Below, piece by piece: positions 9,831-20,678 of a DNA stretch of 64,000 bases. The notes beneath the pieces are model-generated. The model was given only the letters and a program-made list of their open reading frames with translations, was not told the origin of the DNA and made no database searches. The stretch comes from Cellulomonas sp. APG4 (GTDB taxonomy: Bacteria > Actinomycetota > Actinomycetes > Actinomycetales > Cellulomonadaceae): assembly GCF_009996735.1 (NCBI RefSeq), contig NZ_JAACYI010000015.1:1-64000 (forward strand), read 5' to 3'. The translations under genes were made by a program, and so were the position numbers. The number at the start of each line of letters is the position of its first letter. Positions within the stretch are counted from its first letter, which is position 1.

Positions 9831-11232
9831 GGGTCCCCTCCTCGTCCTCGTCCTCGGGCGTGTCGGTCTGGTCGGGTGCGGCCGTGACGGCCAGGGTGCC
9901 GGTGCCTCCACCGCCCTCGGCCGCGCGCTCGGCACGCAGCCTCCGTGGGGACGGGGGCAGCGTCTGTCCGGGCAACGGCGGAACAGGGTAGCCGCCCGCG
10001 AACGCGTCGAACGGTTCCTCGGGTCCCGTGTCCACGGGCGCCTGGCGTCGCTCGGGCACGAGGAACGAGACCACCACGCCGACGACGGCGAGCCCCGCGA
10101 GCACGAACAGGAGCGTCTGGAGGTCGACGTCGGTGAACTGCCGCACACCCTGCACGGCGGCGACCGCAACGATCCACACGAGCGCGGCGGGGATGAGCAC
10201 CTTCCAGCCGAACTTCATGAACTGGTCGTAGCGGAAGCGCAGCAGGGTGCCGCGGATCCAGACGAACAGGAACATGAAGAACCAGAGCTTGGCCAGGAAC
10301 CACAGGACCGGCCACCAGCCCTCGTTGAACATGCCGTCGTTGATGGCCGAGATCGGCCACGGCGCGCGCCACCCACCGAAGAAGAGCGTCGTGGCCACGG
10401 CCGACACGTTGAGCATGTTGATGTACTCCGCGAGGAAGAACCACGCGAACTTCATCGACGAGTACTCCGTCATGAAGCCCGAGACGAGCTCGCCCTCGGC
10501 CTCGGGAAGGTCGAACGGCAGCCGGTTGACCTCACCGACCATCGAGATGAAGTAGATGACGAACGCGGGCAGCAGCGGCAGGAACCACCACACCTGCGTC
10601 TGCGACTCGACGATCTGCGAGGTCGACATCGAGCCTGCGAGGATGAACACGCTCACGAGGGACAGGCCCATGGCGAGCTCGTACGAGATCACCTGTGCGG
10701 TCGAGCGCACGGCACCCAGCAGCGGGTACGTCGAGCCCGAGGACCAGCCGCCGAGCACGATGCCGTACACGCCGAGCGACGTCGCCGCGAGGATGTAGAG
10801 CACCGCGACCGGGAAGTCCGTGAGCTGCAGCGGCGTCTCGATGCCGAACATGCTCACCTGCGGCCCCAGCGGGATCACGGCGAACGTGAGCAGCGCGCAG
10901 AACACCGAGATCATCGGCGCGACGATGTACACGACCTTGTCCGCCGCGCGCACCGTGATGTCCTCCTTGAGCAGGAGCTTCATCGCGTCGGCGAGCGACT
11001 GGAGCAGACCGAACGGGCCGTGCACGTTGGGGCCGGGCCGCACCTGCATGCGCGCGACGACCTTGCGCTCGAACCAGATCGCGATGAGCACGCTCGTGAG
11101 CAGGAACACGATGATGCCGACCGCCTTGATCAGGACGATCCACCACGTGTCGTTGCTGAAGTCGGCGGTCGCGACCTGGTCCCCGCTCACCTGCGCGAGC
11201 ACCGGCCCGGCCGGCGCCAGGAGTGCACCCAT
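9823..11232 (-). CDS. nuoH: NADH-quinone oxidoreductase subunit H
   Basis: A 469-residue membrane subunit at the junction of the two arms; it forms the quinone-entry chamber. Family signatures are [40 protein letters not shown] and [14 protein letters not shown]. After the last helix there is a hydrophilic tail of about 75 residues rich in Pro, Glu and Asp (ending [12 protein letters not shown]), absent from E. coli NuoH (325 residues). ATG 11232 shares its A with the nuoG stop; a GTG directly before it (11235) is an equally possible start. Confidence 0.95.
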   Translation of the reverse strand: MGALLAPAGPVLAQVSGDQVATADFSNDTWWIVLIKAVGIIVFLLTSVLIAIWFERKVVARMQVRPGPNVHGPFGLLQSLADAMKLLLKEDITVRAADKVVYIVAPMISVFCALLTFAVIPLGPQVSMFGIETPLQLTDFPVAVLYILAATSLGVYGIVLGGWSSGSTYPLLGAVRSTAQVISYELAMGLSLVSVFILAGSMSTSQIVESQTQVWWFLPLLPAFVIYFISMVGEVNRLPFDLPEAEGELVSGFMTEYSSMKFAWFFLAEYINMLNVSAVATTLFFGGWRAPWPISAINDGMFNEGWWPVLWFLAKLWFFMFLFVWIRGTLLRFRYDQFMKFGWKVLIPAALVWIVAVAAVQGVRQFTDVDLQTLLFVLAGLAVVGVVVSFLVPERRQAPVDTGPEEPFDAFAGGYPVPPLPGQTLPPSPRRLRAERAAEGGGGTGTLAVTAAPDQTDTPEDEDEEGTRG

Positions 11233-13922
11233 CACCGCTCCTCACCTTCGGTCAGGGGCTGCGGCTGCGCCGCTCCCCCGGCTGGTCCGACCTCGGCGCG
11301 TGCGGCCCCGGGCAGCGCGGCGGCCTGCACGCGCACCACCGCGCCCGCGTCGACCCCGAGGGTCGCGCGCACGGCGGAGCCCGTCGAGGCCGTCGGGAGC
11401 CACACCACGCCGTCGGGCATGGGCGTCACCACCACGGGCAGGGTGACCTGCCCGCGCTCGGTGCGCACCGTGAGGCCGGCGCCCGTGTCGACGCCGAGGT
11501 GGCCGGCGAGCTCCGGCGAGACCCGGGCGACGGGCCGCTGCGCCGTGCCGGCCAGGAACGCCTCGCCGTCCTGGCAGCGACCTGCGTCGAGCAGCAGGTG
11601 CCACGTCGCGAGCACCGCCTCGCCGTCGGCGAGCGAGGGCGGCTCGGTCGCGGCGACGGAGGGGGCCGCGGCGCGGGCGCCGTCCCAGCCCCCGAGCTGG
11701 TCGATCTCGGCGCGCACCTGGCCGAACGTCCGCAGGCCGAGGGGCACGTCCATCGCGTCGGCGAGCGCGTCGAGCACGCGGTGGTCGGCCATCGCGGTCG
11801 ACGTGAGGGCCTGCGGGAAGGGCCGGGGCCGTCCCTCCCAGTTGAGGAAGGTCCCGGGCTTCTCGACCGGGGGCGCCACCGGGAGGACGACGTCGGCGAG
11901 CTGGGTCACCGCCGAGGCGCGCACCTCGAGCGAGACGAGGAAGCCGGCCGAGGCGAACGCCTCGCGCGCGAGCACCGGGTCCGCCAGGTCGTCGGGGTCC
12001 ACACCACCGACGACGAGGCCGCCCAGCTCACCCGCAGCCGCGGCCGCGAGGATCGCCGAGGCGTCACGGCCCGGGGTCTCGGGCAGCCGCTCGACGTCCC
12101 ACGCCGCCGCGACGTCCACGCGCGCGGCGCCGTCGGTCACCTGTCGCCCGCCCGGGAGCAGGCCGGGCAGGGTGCCGAGCTCGACGCCGCCCCGCTCACC
12201 TGCGCGGCGCGGGATCCAGACGAGCCGTGCACCCGTGCGCTCCGCGAGACGCAGCGCGGCCGAGTACGCACCCGGCACGGTCGCCAGACGCTCGCCCACG
12301 ACGACGACGGCGTCAGGGCCGAGCAGCCCAGCGGCCTCGCCGAGCACGCCGTCGGCGCCCGGGACGAGCGCGTCGAGCACCTCGGCCTCGGTCCCCGGCG
12401 CGGCCGGGACGAGCGTGCCCGAGAGGCGCTCGAGCCCGCGGCTCGCGAACGGCGCGACGGACACGACACGGTTGCGGTGCGCGCGCACGCCCTTGCGCAG
12501 ACGCAGGAAGACGATGCCGCCCTCGTCCTCGGGCTCGAAGCCCACGAGCAGCGTGGTCGGTGCCTTCTCGAGGTCGTCGAACGTGACGGACATCCGGGCG
12601 CCCGCCACGTGGTGCGCGAGGAACTCGGCCTCCTCGGCCGAGTGCGGACGAGCACGGTGGTCGACGTCGTTGGTGCCCAGGGCGACGCGCGCGAACTTGG
12701 CGTAGGCGTACGCGTCCTCGAGCGTGACGCGGCCGCCAGGGAGCACGCCGACGCCGCCCGCGTCACGTGCGGCGGCGAGCCCGGTGGCCGCGGCCTCGAG
12801 GGCCTCGCCCCAGCTCGCGGGGCGCAGCTCGCCACGCGTGCCGTCGGCCGCGCGCTCACGCACGAGCGGCACGGTCAGACGGTCGGGCATGCCCTGCCAC
12901 GGGTAGGCGAAGCGGTCCTTGTCGCTGATCCACTCCTCGTTGACGGCCGGGTCGTTGCCCGCGAGGCGGCGCAGGACGACGCCGCGGCGGTGGTCGACGC
13001 GGATGGCGGCACCGTTCGCGTCGTGCTCGGCGATGCCGGGGGTCGACACGAGGTCGAACGGACGCGAGCGGAACCGGTAGGCCGAGCTCGTGAGGGCGCC
13101 GACCGGGCAGATCTGCACGGTGTTGCCCGAGAAGTAGGACGCGAAGGGGCGGCCCGAGGTGTCGACGGTCGCCTGACCGGCGGGGCCCGCCGGGTCCTGC
13201 GCCGGGAGGCCCTCGGCCTTGCTGATCGGGGTGCCGTCGGGCTGGACGCCCCGGTACACCTCGGCCGGCTCCGAGCCCGCGAACCCGAGCACGCCCGGGT
13301 CGAACACACCGATCTGCTGACGCACGCCGCGCTGCTGGAGGTCGATGAACGGGTCGCCCGCGATCTCCTCCGAGAAGCGCGTGCAGCGCTGGCAGAGGAC
13401 GCAGCGGTCCCGGTCGAGCAGGATCTGCGTCGAGATCGCCAGCGGCTTGGGGAACGTGCGCTTGACGTCGTGGAAGCGGCTCGTCGGGCGGCCGTTGCTC
13501 ATCGCCTGGTTCTGCAGGGGGCACTCGCCGCCCTTGTCGCAGGTGGGGCAGTCGAGCGGATGGTTGATGAGCAGGAGCTCCATCACGCCGTGCTGGGCCT
13601 TGTCGGCGACCGCCGACGTGCGCTGCGTGCGCACGACCATGCCCGGCGTCGCCTCGAGCGTGCACGACGCCTGGGGCTTGGGCATGGGGCGCAGGTTGCC
13701 CTCGCGGTCCGGCGTCGAGACCTCGACGAGGCACTGCCGGCACGCGCCGACGGGCTCGAGCAGCGGGTGGTCGCAGAACCGCGGGATCGCGATGCCCATC
13801 TGCTCAGCCGCGCGGATCACGAGCGTGCCCTTGGGGACGGAGACCTCGACGTCGTCGATCGTCAGCGTCACCTGCTCGACGGGCGGGGCGCCCGTCGAGG
13901 CTGCGGGGGTCGTCGTCGTCAT
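11232..13922 (-). CDS. nuoG: NADH-quinone oxidoreductase subunit G
   Basis: An 896-residue Fe-S subunit of complex I. The N-terminal [2Fe-2S] ferredoxin domain has [10 protein letters not shown], the His/Cys cluster site lies in [20 protein letters not shown], and the [4Fe-4S] site is [15 protein letters not shown] molybdopterin-oxidoreductase-like fold without cofactor follows (residues ~230-800). An insertion around residues 210-245 is Pro/Ala-rich. ATG 13922 was chosen because it directly precedes the ferredoxin domain and overlaps the nuoF stop by 4 nt; in-frame sequence upstream is nuoF shadow. Confidence 0.95.
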   Translation of the reverse strand: MTTTTPAASTGAPPVEQVTLTIDDVEVSVPKGTLVIRAAEQMGIAIPRFCDHPLLEPVGACRQCLVEVSTPDREGNLRPMPKPQASCTLEATPGMVVRTQRTSAVADKAQHGVMELLLINHPLDCPTCDKGGECPLQNQAMSNGRPTSRFHDVKRTFPKPLAISTQILLDRDRCVLCQRCTRFSEEIAGDPFIDLQQRGVRQQIGVFDPGVLGFAGSEPAEVYRGVQPDGTPISKAEGLPAQDPAGPAGQATVDTSGRPFASYFSGNTVQICPVGALTSSAYRFRSRPFDLVSTPGIAEHDANGAAIRVDHRRGVVLRRLAGNDPAVNEEWISDKDRFAYPWQGMPDRLTVPLVRERAADGTRGELRPASWGEALEAAATGLAAARDAGGVGVLPGGRVTLEDAYAYAKFARVALGTNDVDHRARPHSAEEAEFLAHHVAGARMSVTFDDLEKAPTTLLVGFEPEDEGGIVFLRLRKGVRAHRNRVVSVAPFASRGLERLSGTLVPAAPGTEAEVLDALVPGADGVLGEAAGLLGPDAVVVVGERLATVPGAYSAALRLAERTGARLVWIPRRAGERGGVELGTLPGLLPGGRQVTDGAARVDVAAAWDVERLPETPGRDASAILAAAAAGELGGLVVGGVDPDDLADPVLAREAFASAGFLVSLEVRASAVTQLADVVLPVAPPVEKPGTFLNWEGRPRPFPQALTSTAMADHRVLDALADAMDVPLGLRTFGQVRAEIDQLGGWDGARAAAPSVAATEPPSLADGEAVLATWHLLLDAGRCQDGEAFLAGTAQRPVARVSPELAGHLGVDTGAGLTVRTERGQVTLPVVVTPMPDGVVWLPTASTGSAVRATLGVDAGAVVRVQAAALPGAARAEVGPAGGAAQPQPLTEGEER

Positions 13923-15280
13923 GCTCCCACCGTTCCTGCCGCCACACCGGAGAGCGCGTGCACGTCGGCCCGCCGGTTGCGTGGGGTGTAGTCGAACTTG
14001 GCCGAGGCGACCGGGTCGAACGGGCACGCCCCGCCCGTGATGTGCGCTTCGAACTCCTCCCGGAACAGCGCGATGCCCGAGGTGATGGTCGAGGTCGCAC
14101 CGTCGCCGAGCGCGCAGAACGCGCGGCCCAGGATGTTGTCGCAGACGTCGAGGAGGGTGTCGAGGTCCTCCATGGTCCCGCGCCCGTGCTCGATCCGCGC
14201 GAGGATCTGCTTGAGCCAGTAGGTGCCCTCGCGGCACGGCGTGCACTTGCCGCACGACTCGTGCGCGTAGAACTCGGCCCAGCGCGTGATCGCGCGGACC
14301 ACGCACGTGCTGTCGTCGAAGATCTGCAGCGCGCGCGTGCCGAGCATCGACCCTGCGGCGCCCACCGACTCGTAGTCGAGCGGCACGTCGAGGTGCTCCG
14401 CCGTGAACAGCGGGGTCGACGAGCCTCCGGGGGTCCAGAACTTGAGCTCGTGGCCGCCGCGCACGCCACCCGCCATGTCGAGCAGCTCGCGCAGCGTGAT
14501 GCCGAGCGGCGCCTCGTACTGGCCGGGCCGCTCGACGTGGCCCGAGAGCGAGAAGATGCCGAACCCGGCGGACTTCTCGGTCCCCATCGAGCGGAACCAG
14601 TCGACCCCGCGGTCGATGATCGACGGGACCGAGGCGATCGACTCGACGTTGTTGACGACCGTCGGGCGCGCGTACAGGCCCGCGACCGCGGGGAACGGGG
14701 GCTTGAGCCGCGGCTGACCGCGGCGACCCTCGAGCGAGTCGAGCAGCGCGGTCTCCTCACCGCAGATGTACGCCCCGGCGCCCGCGTGCACCGTCACGTC
14801 GAGGTCGAAGCCCGAGCCGTGGATGTTCTTGCCGAGGTGCCCGGCCGCGTAGGCCTCCTCGACGGCGCGCAGCAGCCGTCGGTACACGTGCAGCACCTCG
14901 CCGCGCACGTAGATGAAGGCGTGCGTGCACCCGATCGCGAACGACGTGATCGCGACGCCCTCGACCAGCAGGTGGGGCGTGGCCATCATCAGCGGGATGT
15001 CCTTGCACGTCCCCGGCTCGGACTCGTCGGCGTTCACCACGAGGTAGCGCGGGCCGCCGTCGGGCTGGGGCAGGAAGCTCCACTTGAGACCGGTCGGGAA
15101 GCCGGCGCCACCGCGACCCCGCAGGCCCGAGTCCTTGACCGCGGTCACGACGTCGGCCGGGGCCATGCCCAGGGCGGTGCGCAGGGCGCGGTAGCCGCGA
15201 CCCTGCTCGTAGGTCGCGAGGGTCCAGGACCGCTCGGCGTCCCACTGGTCGCTCAGCACGGGGCTCAGGGTGGTGCTCAT
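13919..15280 (-). CDS. nuoF: NADH-quinone oxidoreductase subunit F (NADH/FMN-binding)
   Basis: A 453-residue subunit that binds NADH and FMN and begins electron transfer. The glycine-rich flavin/nucleotide site [16 protein letters not shown], the acidic loop [12 protein letters not shown] and the [4Fe-4S] motif [11 protein letters not shown] are all present. The ATG at 15280 shares one base with the nuoE stop; GTG 15283, one codon earlier, is also possible. The stop overlaps nuoG by 4 nt. Confidence 0.96.
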   Translation of the reverse strand: MSTTLSPVLSDQWDAERSWTLATYEQGRGYRALRTALGMAPADVVTAVKDSGLRGRGGAGFPTGLKWSFLPQPDGGPRYLVVNADESEPGTCKDIPLMMATPHLLVEGVAITSFAIGCTHAFIYVRGEVLHVYRRLLRAVEEAYAAGHLGKNIHGSGFDLDVTVHAGAGAYICGEETALLDSLEGRRGQPRLKPPFPAVAGLYARPTVVNNVESIASVPSIIDRGVDWFRSMGTEKSAGFGIFSLSGHVERPGQYEAPLGITLRELLDMAGGVRGGHELKFWTPGGSSTPLFTAEHLDVPLDYESVGAAGSMLGTRALQIFDDSTCVVRAITRWAEFYAHESCGKCTPCREGTYWLKQILARIEHGRGTMEDLDTLLDVCDNILGRAFCALGDGATSTITSGIALFREEFEAHITGGACPFDPVASAKFDYTPRNRRADVHALSGVAAGTVGA

Positions 15281-16116
15281 CACGACTCCTTGCTCGCGTC
15301 GGTACCGCGACCCGTGTCGCCGCCCTGGGTGCCGCCCTGGGGCGGTGCCGCGGGCTGGTCGACGCTCGAGTCACGCCCGCGCGTCATCCCCGCAGCCTGC
15401 CCGGCCGACGACGCCTCGGTGTCCGTGCTCTCGGCCGACGCGGGCCCGGCCGGGGCGGTCCAGCCCTTCTCGCGCGCGAGGCGACGGCCGACCACGGTCG
15501 CCTCGCCCGCGCCCACGCCCTCGTCCGCGCGGCCGTCCGGGAAGCCGGCCAGCACGCGCGACATCGCCTTGAACGAGCACACCGACGACGCCCCTCGCGT
15601 GGGTGCGACGGGCTCCCCCGACCGCAGCCGGTCGACCACCTGGGTCGCCGAGTCGGGCGTCTGGTTGTCGAAGAACTCCCAGTTGACCATCATCACGGGC
15701 GCGTAGTCGCACGCCGCGTTGCACTCGACGCGCTCGAGCGTGATCTTCCCGTCCTCGGTGGTCTCGTCGTGACCCACGCCGAGGTGCTCGCTGAGCTCGT
15801 CGAAGATCGCGTCGCCGCCCATGATCGCGCACAGCGTGTTGGTGCAGACACCGACGGTGTACTCGCCGTTGGGGTGTCGCTTGTACTGGGTGTAGAAGGT
15901 CGCGACGGCCGAGACCTCGGCCGTGGTGAGACCGAGCTGGCGCGCGCAGAACGCGATCCCGTCAGGGCTCACGTAGCCGTCCTCGGACTGCACCAGGTGC
16001 AGCAGTGGCAGCAGCGCCGAGCGCGTGTCCGGGTAGCGCGCCATGGCCTGCGCCGCGTCCCGCTCGAGCCGCTCGAGCTTGGTGCCCTCGTAGGGCTCGT
16101 ACGCCGTGGTCGCCAT
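15280..16116 (-). CDS. nuoE: NADH-quinone oxidoreductase subunit E
   Basis: A 278-residue thioredoxin-fold [2Fe-2S] subunit. The ligands lie in VGVCTNTLCAIMGG and VECNAACDYAP. The core ends near residue 180. The remaining ~95 residues are low complexity (Ala/Gly/Ser/Thr/Asp), ending GTQGGDTGRGTDASKES, against ~165 residues in E. coli. ATG 16116 shares its A with the nuoD stop. It accepts electrons from FMN (cluster N1a). Confidence 0.94.
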   Translation of the reverse strand: MATTAYEPYEGTKLERLERDAAQAMARYPDTRSALLPLLHLVQSEDGYVSPDGIAFCARQLGLTTAEVSAVATFYTQYKRHPNGEYTVGVCTNTLCAIMGGDAIFDELSEHLGVGHDETTEDGKITLERVECNAACDYAPVMMVNWEFFDNQTPDSATQVVDRLRSGEPVAPTRGASSVCSFKAMSRVLAGFPDGRADEGVGAGEATVVGRRLAREKGWTAPAGPASAESTDTEASSAGQAAGMTRGRDSSVDQPAAPPQGGTQGGDTGRGTDASKES

Positions 16117-17468
16117 CAGCGATCCACCCCTCCCAGCACAGGGTCGAGCGCGGCCACCGCGACGACGACGTCGGCGACCTGGCCGCCCTCGCACATGAGC
16201 GAGACGGCCTGCAGGTTGTTGAAGGACGGGTCGCGGAAGTGCGCCCGGTAGGGCCGCGTGCCGCCGTCGGACACGAGGTGCACGCCGAGCTCGCCGCGCG
16301 GCGCCTCGACGTTCTGCCACACCTGGCCCGCGGGGACGCGGAAGCCCTCGGTGACCAGCTTGAAGTGGTGGATCAGGGCCTCCATCGAGGTGCCCATGAT
16401 CTGCTTGATGTGGTCGAGCGAGTTGCCCATGCCGTCGGAGCCGATCGCGAGCTGCGCGGGCCACGCGATCTTCTTGTCCGCGACCATCACCGGTCCCGGC
16501 CCCATCTGCTGGAGACGGTCGACGCACTGCTCGACGATCCGCAGCGACTGGTAGATCTCCTCGAGACGCAGCACGGTCCGGGAGAACGAGTCGGCGTCGG
16601 TCGACGTGGGGACGTCGAAGTCGTACGTCTCGTAGCCGCAGTACGGCTGGGCCTTGCGCACGTCGTACGGGAGGCCCGTCGAGCGCAGCACGGGCCCGGT
16701 GATGCCGAGCGCCATGCACCCCGCGAGGCTCAGGTGGCCCACGCCGACGGTGCGGCCCTTGTAGATCGGGTTCGCGAGCATCAGGTCGCCGAGCTGGCCC
16801 GTGTAGTCGCGGACCTTGGGCAGCGCGTCGCGGATCGCCTCGAGCGCGCCGGGCGGGATGTCCTGGGCGACGCCTCCGGGTCGCACGTACGCGTGGTTCA
16901 TCCGCAGGCCCGTGATCAGCTCGAAGATCCGCAGGATCTCCTCGCGGCCCGTGAACGCCTGCGTCATGATCGTGGTCGCGCCGAGCTCGTTGCCGCCCGT
17001 GCCGAGCGCCACGAGGTGGGACGAGGCGCGGTTGAGCTCCATCATCAGCACGCGGATGACGGTCGCGCGCTCGGGGACGTCGTCGGTGATGCCGAGGAGC
17101 TTCTCGACGCCCAGGCAGAACGCGGTCTCCTGGAACAGCGGCGCGAGGTAGTCCATGCGCGTGCAGAACGTGGGGCCCTGGGACCAGGTCCGGTACTCCA
17201 TGTTCTTCTCGATGCCGGTGTGCAGGTAGCCGATGCCCGTGCGGGCCTCGGTCACCGTCTCGCCGTCGATCTCGAGCATGAGGCGGAGCACGCCGTGGGT
17301 CGACGGGTGCTGCGGGCCCATGTTGACGACGATGCGCTCCTCGCCCAGGCGCGCTGCCTCCTCGGCGATGTCCGACCAGTCGCCGCCCGAGGCCTCGAAG
17401 GTGGGCACGCCCTCGGTCGCCTCGTCGACGATGTGCGGGCTCGCGTGAGGGGTCTGTGAGGTGGCCAT
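16116..17468 (-). CDS. nuoD: NADH-quinone oxidoreductase subunit D
   Basis: A 450-residue 49-kDa-type subunit that, with NuoB, builds the quinone-reduction site. Signatures are [21 protein letters not shown] near residue 50 and [16 protein letters not shown]. The NiFe-hydrogenase ancestry shows in the C-terminal [12 protein letters not shown] 17468 shares one base with the nuoC stop, and the gene passes one base of overlap to nuoE. It has a typical length and no unusual feature. Confidence 0.96.
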   Translation of the reverse strand: MATSQTPHASPHIVDEATEGVPTFEASGGDWSDIAEEAARLGEERIVVNMGPQHPSTHGVLRLMLEIDGETVTEARTGIGYLHTGIEKNMEYRTWSQGPTFCTRMDYLAPLFQETAFCLGVEKLLGITDDVPERATVIRVLMMELNRASSHLVALGTGGNELGATTIMTQAFTGREEILRIFELITGLRMNHAYVRPGGVAQDIPPGALEAIRDALPKVRDYTGQLGDLMLANPIYKGRTVGVGHLSLAGCMALGITGPVLRSTGLPYDVRKAQPYCGYETYDFDVPTSTDADSFSRTVLRLEEIYQSLRIVEQCVDRLQQMGPGPVMVADKKIAWPAQLAIGSDGMGNSLDHIKQIMGTSMEALIHHFKLVTEGFRVPAGQVWQNVEAPRGELGVHLVSDGGTRPYRAHFRDPSFNNLQAVSLMCEGGQVADVVVAVAALDPVLGGVDR

Positions 17469-18319
17469 CAGTTGTACGCCCTCCGCTCGTCGGGCGGCGG
17501 GATGCTCGCGCCCTTGTACTCGACCGGGACCCCGCCGAGCGGGTAGTCCTTGCGCTGGGGGTGCCCGGGCCAGTCGTCCGGCATCTCGATGCGCGCGAGG
17601 CCGGGGTGCCCGTCGAACACGATCCCGAAGAAGTCCCAGGTCTCACGCTCGTGCCAGTCGTGGCCCGGGTAGACCGACGTGGACGACGGGATGTGAGGGT
17701 CGGTCTCCGGCACGGACACCTCGAGCCGCAGCGAGCGCCCGTGCGTCACCGAGGTCAGGTGGTAGACCGCGTGCAGCTCGCGTCCCGCGTCGCCCGGGTA
17801 GTGCACACCCGAGACGCCGAGGCCGAGCTCGAAGCGCAGGTCCTGGTCGTCGCGCAGCGCCTGGCACACGGGCACCACGTGCTCCCGGGCGACGTGCAGC
17901 GTGAGCTCGCCGCGGTCGACGACGACCTTCTCGATCGCGTCGTCCCACGCGGTGCCGCCCTCGCCGAGCACCTCGGCGAGCACGTCCACGACCTCGTCGA
18001 ACCAGCCGCCGTACGGCCGCTCGCTCGGGCCAGGCATCGCGATGGTGCGCACGAGGCCGCCGTAGCCCGAGGTGTCACCCGCGTCTGCCACACCGAACAT
18101 GCCCGAGCGCACGTCGACGACATCGAGCTCGGGCCGCCCACCGGGGCCGACCTGACCCACGGCGTTCGCGGGGGCGTTCTGCGCGCCCGCCTCGAGCGCG
18201 GCCTCGCTCGTGGTCTGCGGCGTGCCGGGGTCAGGCGTGCCCACGGGTCCCGAGCCGCCCTTGGCGGCTGCCGCGGCGTCCTTCTCCTCGTCGGAGGGCT
18301 TCTTGGGGGCGTCGCTCAC
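17468..18319 (-). CDS. nuoC: NADH-quinone oxidoreductase subunit C
   Basis: A 283-residue 30-kDa-type subunit of the hydrophilic arm. The conserved C-terminal domain contains [19 protein letters not shown] and the signature [40 protein letters not shown]. The first ~65 residues are disordered-looking ([22 protein letters not shown]...), lengthening it beyond the usual 170-220 residues. GTG 18319 overlaps the nuoB stop by 4 nt (GTGA). Confidence 0.95.
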   Translation of the reverse strand: MSDAPKKPSDEEKDAAAAAKGGSGPVGTPDPGTPQTTSEAALEAGAQNAPANAVGQVGPGGRPELDVVDVRSGMFGVADAGDTSGYGGLVRTIAMPGPSERPYGGWFDEVVDVLAEVLGEGGTAWDDAIEKVVVDRGELTLHVAREHVVPVCQALRDDQDLRFELGLGVSGVHYPGDAGRELHAVYHLTSVTHGRSLRLEVSVPETDPHIPSSTSVYPGHDWHERETWDFFGIVFDGHPGLARIEMPDDWPGHPQRKDYPLGGVPVEYKGASIPPPDERRAYN

Positions 18320-18870
18320 CGCAGCAGGCCCTTCATCTGGGAGGTCGGGGTGGCCTCGAGCGCCGCGGCCTCGGCGGCGCGGGCCGCCTCCTCGCGGTTG
18401 ACGCCGAGCGGCGAGGACTGGATCTGCTCGTGGAGCGTGAGGATCGCGTTGAGCAGCATCTCCGGCCGCGGCGGGCAGCCCGGCAGGTAGATGTCGACGG
18501 GCACGATGTGGTCCACGCCCTGCACGATCGCGTAGTTGTTGAACATCCCGCCCGAGGACGCGCACACGCCCATCGAGAGCACCCACTTGGGCTCGGACAT
18601 CTGGTCGTACACCTGGCGCACGACGGGCGCCATCTTCTGGCTCACGCGGCCGGCCACGATCATCAGGTCGGCCTGGCGCGGCGAGGCGCGGAAGACCTCC
18701 ATGCCGAACCGCGACATGTCGAAGCGCGGCGTGCCGGTGGCCATCATCTCGATCGCGCAGCACGCGAGACCGAAGGTCACGGGCCACAGCGACGCCTTGC
18801 GCATGTAGCCGGCGAAGCTCTCGATCGTCGTCAGCAGGAAGCCTGACGGCGCGGACTCCTCGATGCCCAT
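18316..18870 (-). CDS. nuoB: NADH-quinone oxidoreductase subunit B
   Basis: A 184-residue subunit carrying cluster N2, the last Fe-S centre before quinone. Cluster ligands are seen in [24 protein letters not shown] and [12 protein letters not shown] 18870 has a strong Shine-Dalgarno (GGGAGGAGC) just upstream; 22 nt separate it from the nuoA stop. Longer in-frame starts would cover that ribosome site and are rejected. Confidence 0.96.
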   Translation of the reverse strand: MGIEESAPSGFLLTTIESFAGYMRKASLWPVTFGLACCAIEMMATGTPRFDMSRFGMEVFRASPRQADLMIVAGRVSQKMAPVVRQVYDQMSEPKWVLSMGVCASSGGMFNNYAIVQGVDHIVPVDIYLPGCPPRPEMLLNAILTLHEQIQSSPLGVNREEAARAAEAAALEATPTSQMKGLLR

Positions 18871-18892
18871 GGTGCTCCTCCCTCCTCGTCCC

Positions 18893-19255
18893 TCAGTCCC
18901 ACTCGAACCCGCCACGGCGCCACTCGTAGACGAACGGCACCGTGATGAGGACGAGGAAGGTGATCATCGCGACCACCCCGAACAGCGCGAGCTCGGAGAA
19001 CGCGACCGCCCAGGGGTACATGAACACGACCTCGATGTCGAAGACGATGAACGTCATCGCGACGAGGTAGTACTTGATCGGGAACCGACCGCCGCCGACG
19101 GCGTGCGGGGTGGGGTCGATCCCGCACTCGTAGGCCTCGAGCTTGGCCCGGTTGTAGCGGTGGGGGCCGATGATGCGGCTCGCGCCCACGCCACCCAGGG
19201 CCAGCACGGCTGCGACGCCCATGAGGACCAGGATCGGGATGTAGGGGTTCGTCAT
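18893..19255 (-). CDS. nuoA: NADH-quinone oxidoreductase subunit A
   Basis: A 120-residue, three-helix membrane subunit at the arm junction. Signatures are [30 protein letters not shown] and [16 protein letters not shown] 19255 has a good Shine-Dalgarno (GGAGGG). It begins the nuo gene order A-B-C-D-E-F-G-H-I-J-K-L-M-N, all on the minus strand with no gene missing. The geranylgeranyl reductase stop is 55 nt upstream, so nuoA is probably read from the promoter ahead of that gene. Confidence 0.96.
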   Translation of the reverse strand: MTNPYIPILVLMGVAAVLALGGVGASRIIGPHRYNRAKLEAYECGIDPTPHAVGGGRFPIKYYLVAMTFIVFDIEVVFMYPWAVAFSELALFGVVAMITFLVLITVPFVYEWRRGGFEWD

Positions 19256-19310
19256 CGGGCCCTCCAGGTCAGGCGCGGTCGCGGCGACGCCTCCGCCGAG
19301 TGTGGTCGGG

Positions 19311-20621
19311 TCATGCGGCCGGCGCAATCCGGGTCAGCGCCGCGATGAACCTGTCGGACAGGTCACCGCCGCGCGGCTCGTACACGTCGGCCAGGAGCTT
19401 GAGGGTGAGCCGCATCAGCGCCGGCCGGGGCAGGCCGTACCGCGTGCAGATCCGCATGACCTCGGGGTGCTCGATGAGCTTCACGAACACGCGGCCCAGC
19501 GTGTAGTAGCCGCCGAGCTCCTCGGCCATGATCCGCGGGTAGGTCGCGAGCGTGCTCTCGCGCGCCGCGTCGGTGGTCTTCGCGCGCGACTGCGCGACCA
19601 CCTCGGCCGCCCGACGCGCGGCCTGCATCGCGTAGGCGATGCCCTCGCCGTTGAACGGGTTGACCATCCCGCCAGAGTCGCCCACGAGCATGAGGCCGCG
19701 CGTGTAGTGCGGCTTGCGGTTGAACCCCATGGGCAGCGCGGCGCTGCGCACCGGGCCCACCTGGTTCTCGGGTGTGAACTCCCACGACGCGGGCGTGTTC
19801 GCGACCCAGCGCTGCAGCAGGTCCTTGTAGTCGATCTTCGTGGCGGCAGCCGTCGAGCTCACGCTGCCCAGGCCCACGTTCGCGGTGCCGTCGCCCAGGC
19901 CGAAGATCCAGCCGTAGCCCGGCAGCAGGTTGGACCGGTTCGGCGCGCCGTCCCACAGCTCGAGGTGGGACTCCATCCAGTCGTCGTCGTGCCGCCGGGT
20001 GCGGAAGTACGTGCGCACCGCGACGCCCATGGGCCGGCGCGGGTTCTTCTCGATGCCGAGCGCGAGCGCGAGGCGCCCCGAGACGCCGTCGGCCGAGATC
20101 ACGAGGGGTGCGCGGTAGGTGACCTCGTCCCCCGCGCGGCGGCCGGCCTCGTCGACCGGCCGGGCGGTGACACCGACCACGTGGCCGGTGCGCTCGTCGA
20201 GCACGGGGCCCGTGACGTTGGTCAGCTCCTGGATGCGCGCACCCGCGGCGCGCGCGTGCCGCGCGAGGGTGTCGTCGAAGTCGCGGCGGGTGCGGCTCAC
20301 GCCCCAGCTCGGGAACTCGTCGAGCTCGGGCCACGGGAGCTCGAGACGGTGGCCGCCGCCGTAGACCCGCAGGCCCTTGTTGCGGATCCAGCCGTCCTCC
20401 TCGCGCATGGGGACACCCATCGCGACGAGCTCGCGCACCGAACGCGGGGTGAAGCCGTCGCCGCACACCTTCTCGCGCGGGAAGGCCGACTTCTCGAGCA
20501 CGAGGACGTCGACGCCGTGCGTCGCGAGGTAGTACGCCGCGGTCGCGCCGGCGGGACCTGCGCCGACGACGATGACGTCCGCGTCCCCACCCATGCCCTG
20601 AGACCCCACGCCCCGCCTCAT
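19311..20621 (-). CDS. Geranylgeranyl reductase family FAD-dependent enzyme (menaquinone tail reductase, MenJ-like)
   Basis: A 436-residue flavoprotein that saturates double bonds of prenyl chains; in mycobacteria the homologue MenJ reduces one isoprene unit of menaquinone. Visible motifs are the FAD-binding GAGPAGATAAYYLA, then GDGFTPRSV, PGYGWIFGLGDGTANVGLG and MLVGDSGGMVNPFNGEGIAYAM. Neighbours menG (upstream) and nuoA (downstream) fit a quinone role. The start is uncertain: ATG 20621, GTG 20609 or ATG 20594 are possible. A GTG at 20639 would place the coding region over a Rex operator and is less likely. Confidence 0.87.
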   Translation of the reverse strand: MRRGVGSQGMGGDADVIVVGAGPAGATAAYYLATHGVDVLVLEKSAFPREKVCGDGFTPRSVRELVAMGVPMREEDGWIRNKGLRVYGGGHRLELPWPELDEFPSWGVSRTRRDFDDTLARHARAAGARIQELTNVTGPVLDERTGHVVGVTARPVDEAGRRAGDEVTYRAPLVISADGVSGRLALALGIEKNPRRPMGVAVRTYFRTRRHDDDWMESHLELWDGAPNRSNLLPGYGWIFGLGDGTANVGLGSVSSTAAATKIDYKDLLQRWVANTPASWEFTPENQVGPVRSAALPMGFNRKPHYTRGLMLVGDSGGMVNPFNGEGIAYAMQAARRAAEVVAQSRAKTTDAARESTLATYPRIMAEELGGYYTLGRVFVKLIEHPEVMRICTRYGLPRPALMRLTLKLLADVYEPRGGDLSDRFIAALTRIAPAA

Positions 20622-20624
20622 CCT

Positions 20625-20640
20625 TGTGAACGGATTCACC
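20625..20640 (-). promoter_or_regulatory. Rex (redox) operator at the head of the ggr-nuo operon
   Basis: TGTGAACGGATTCACC matches the actinobacterial Rex consensus TGTGAAC-N3-TTCACA at 12 of 13 fixed positions. It lies just downstream of a TAGACT -10 element (plus coordinates 20654-20659, read on minus), so it would cover roughly +7 to +22 of the transcript. A Rex gene is encoded at 39042-39698. Rex control of nuo is established in Streptomyces coelicolor; its operation here is inferred. Confidence 0.75.
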
Positions 20641-20678
20641 ACTGATCGCCGCGAGTCTAGTGCCCGTCCCGGGTGCCG

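Noticed and set aside
9817-13991. Plus-strand frames of about 920-960 codons over nuoH-nuoG
   Set aside because: Shadows of nuoG/nuoH on the opposite strand; no domains, no ribosome site.
20622-20639. GTG 20639 as start of the geranylgeranyl reductase
   Set aside because: It would lie inside the Rex operator and adds VNPFTR with no homology; downstream starts fit better.
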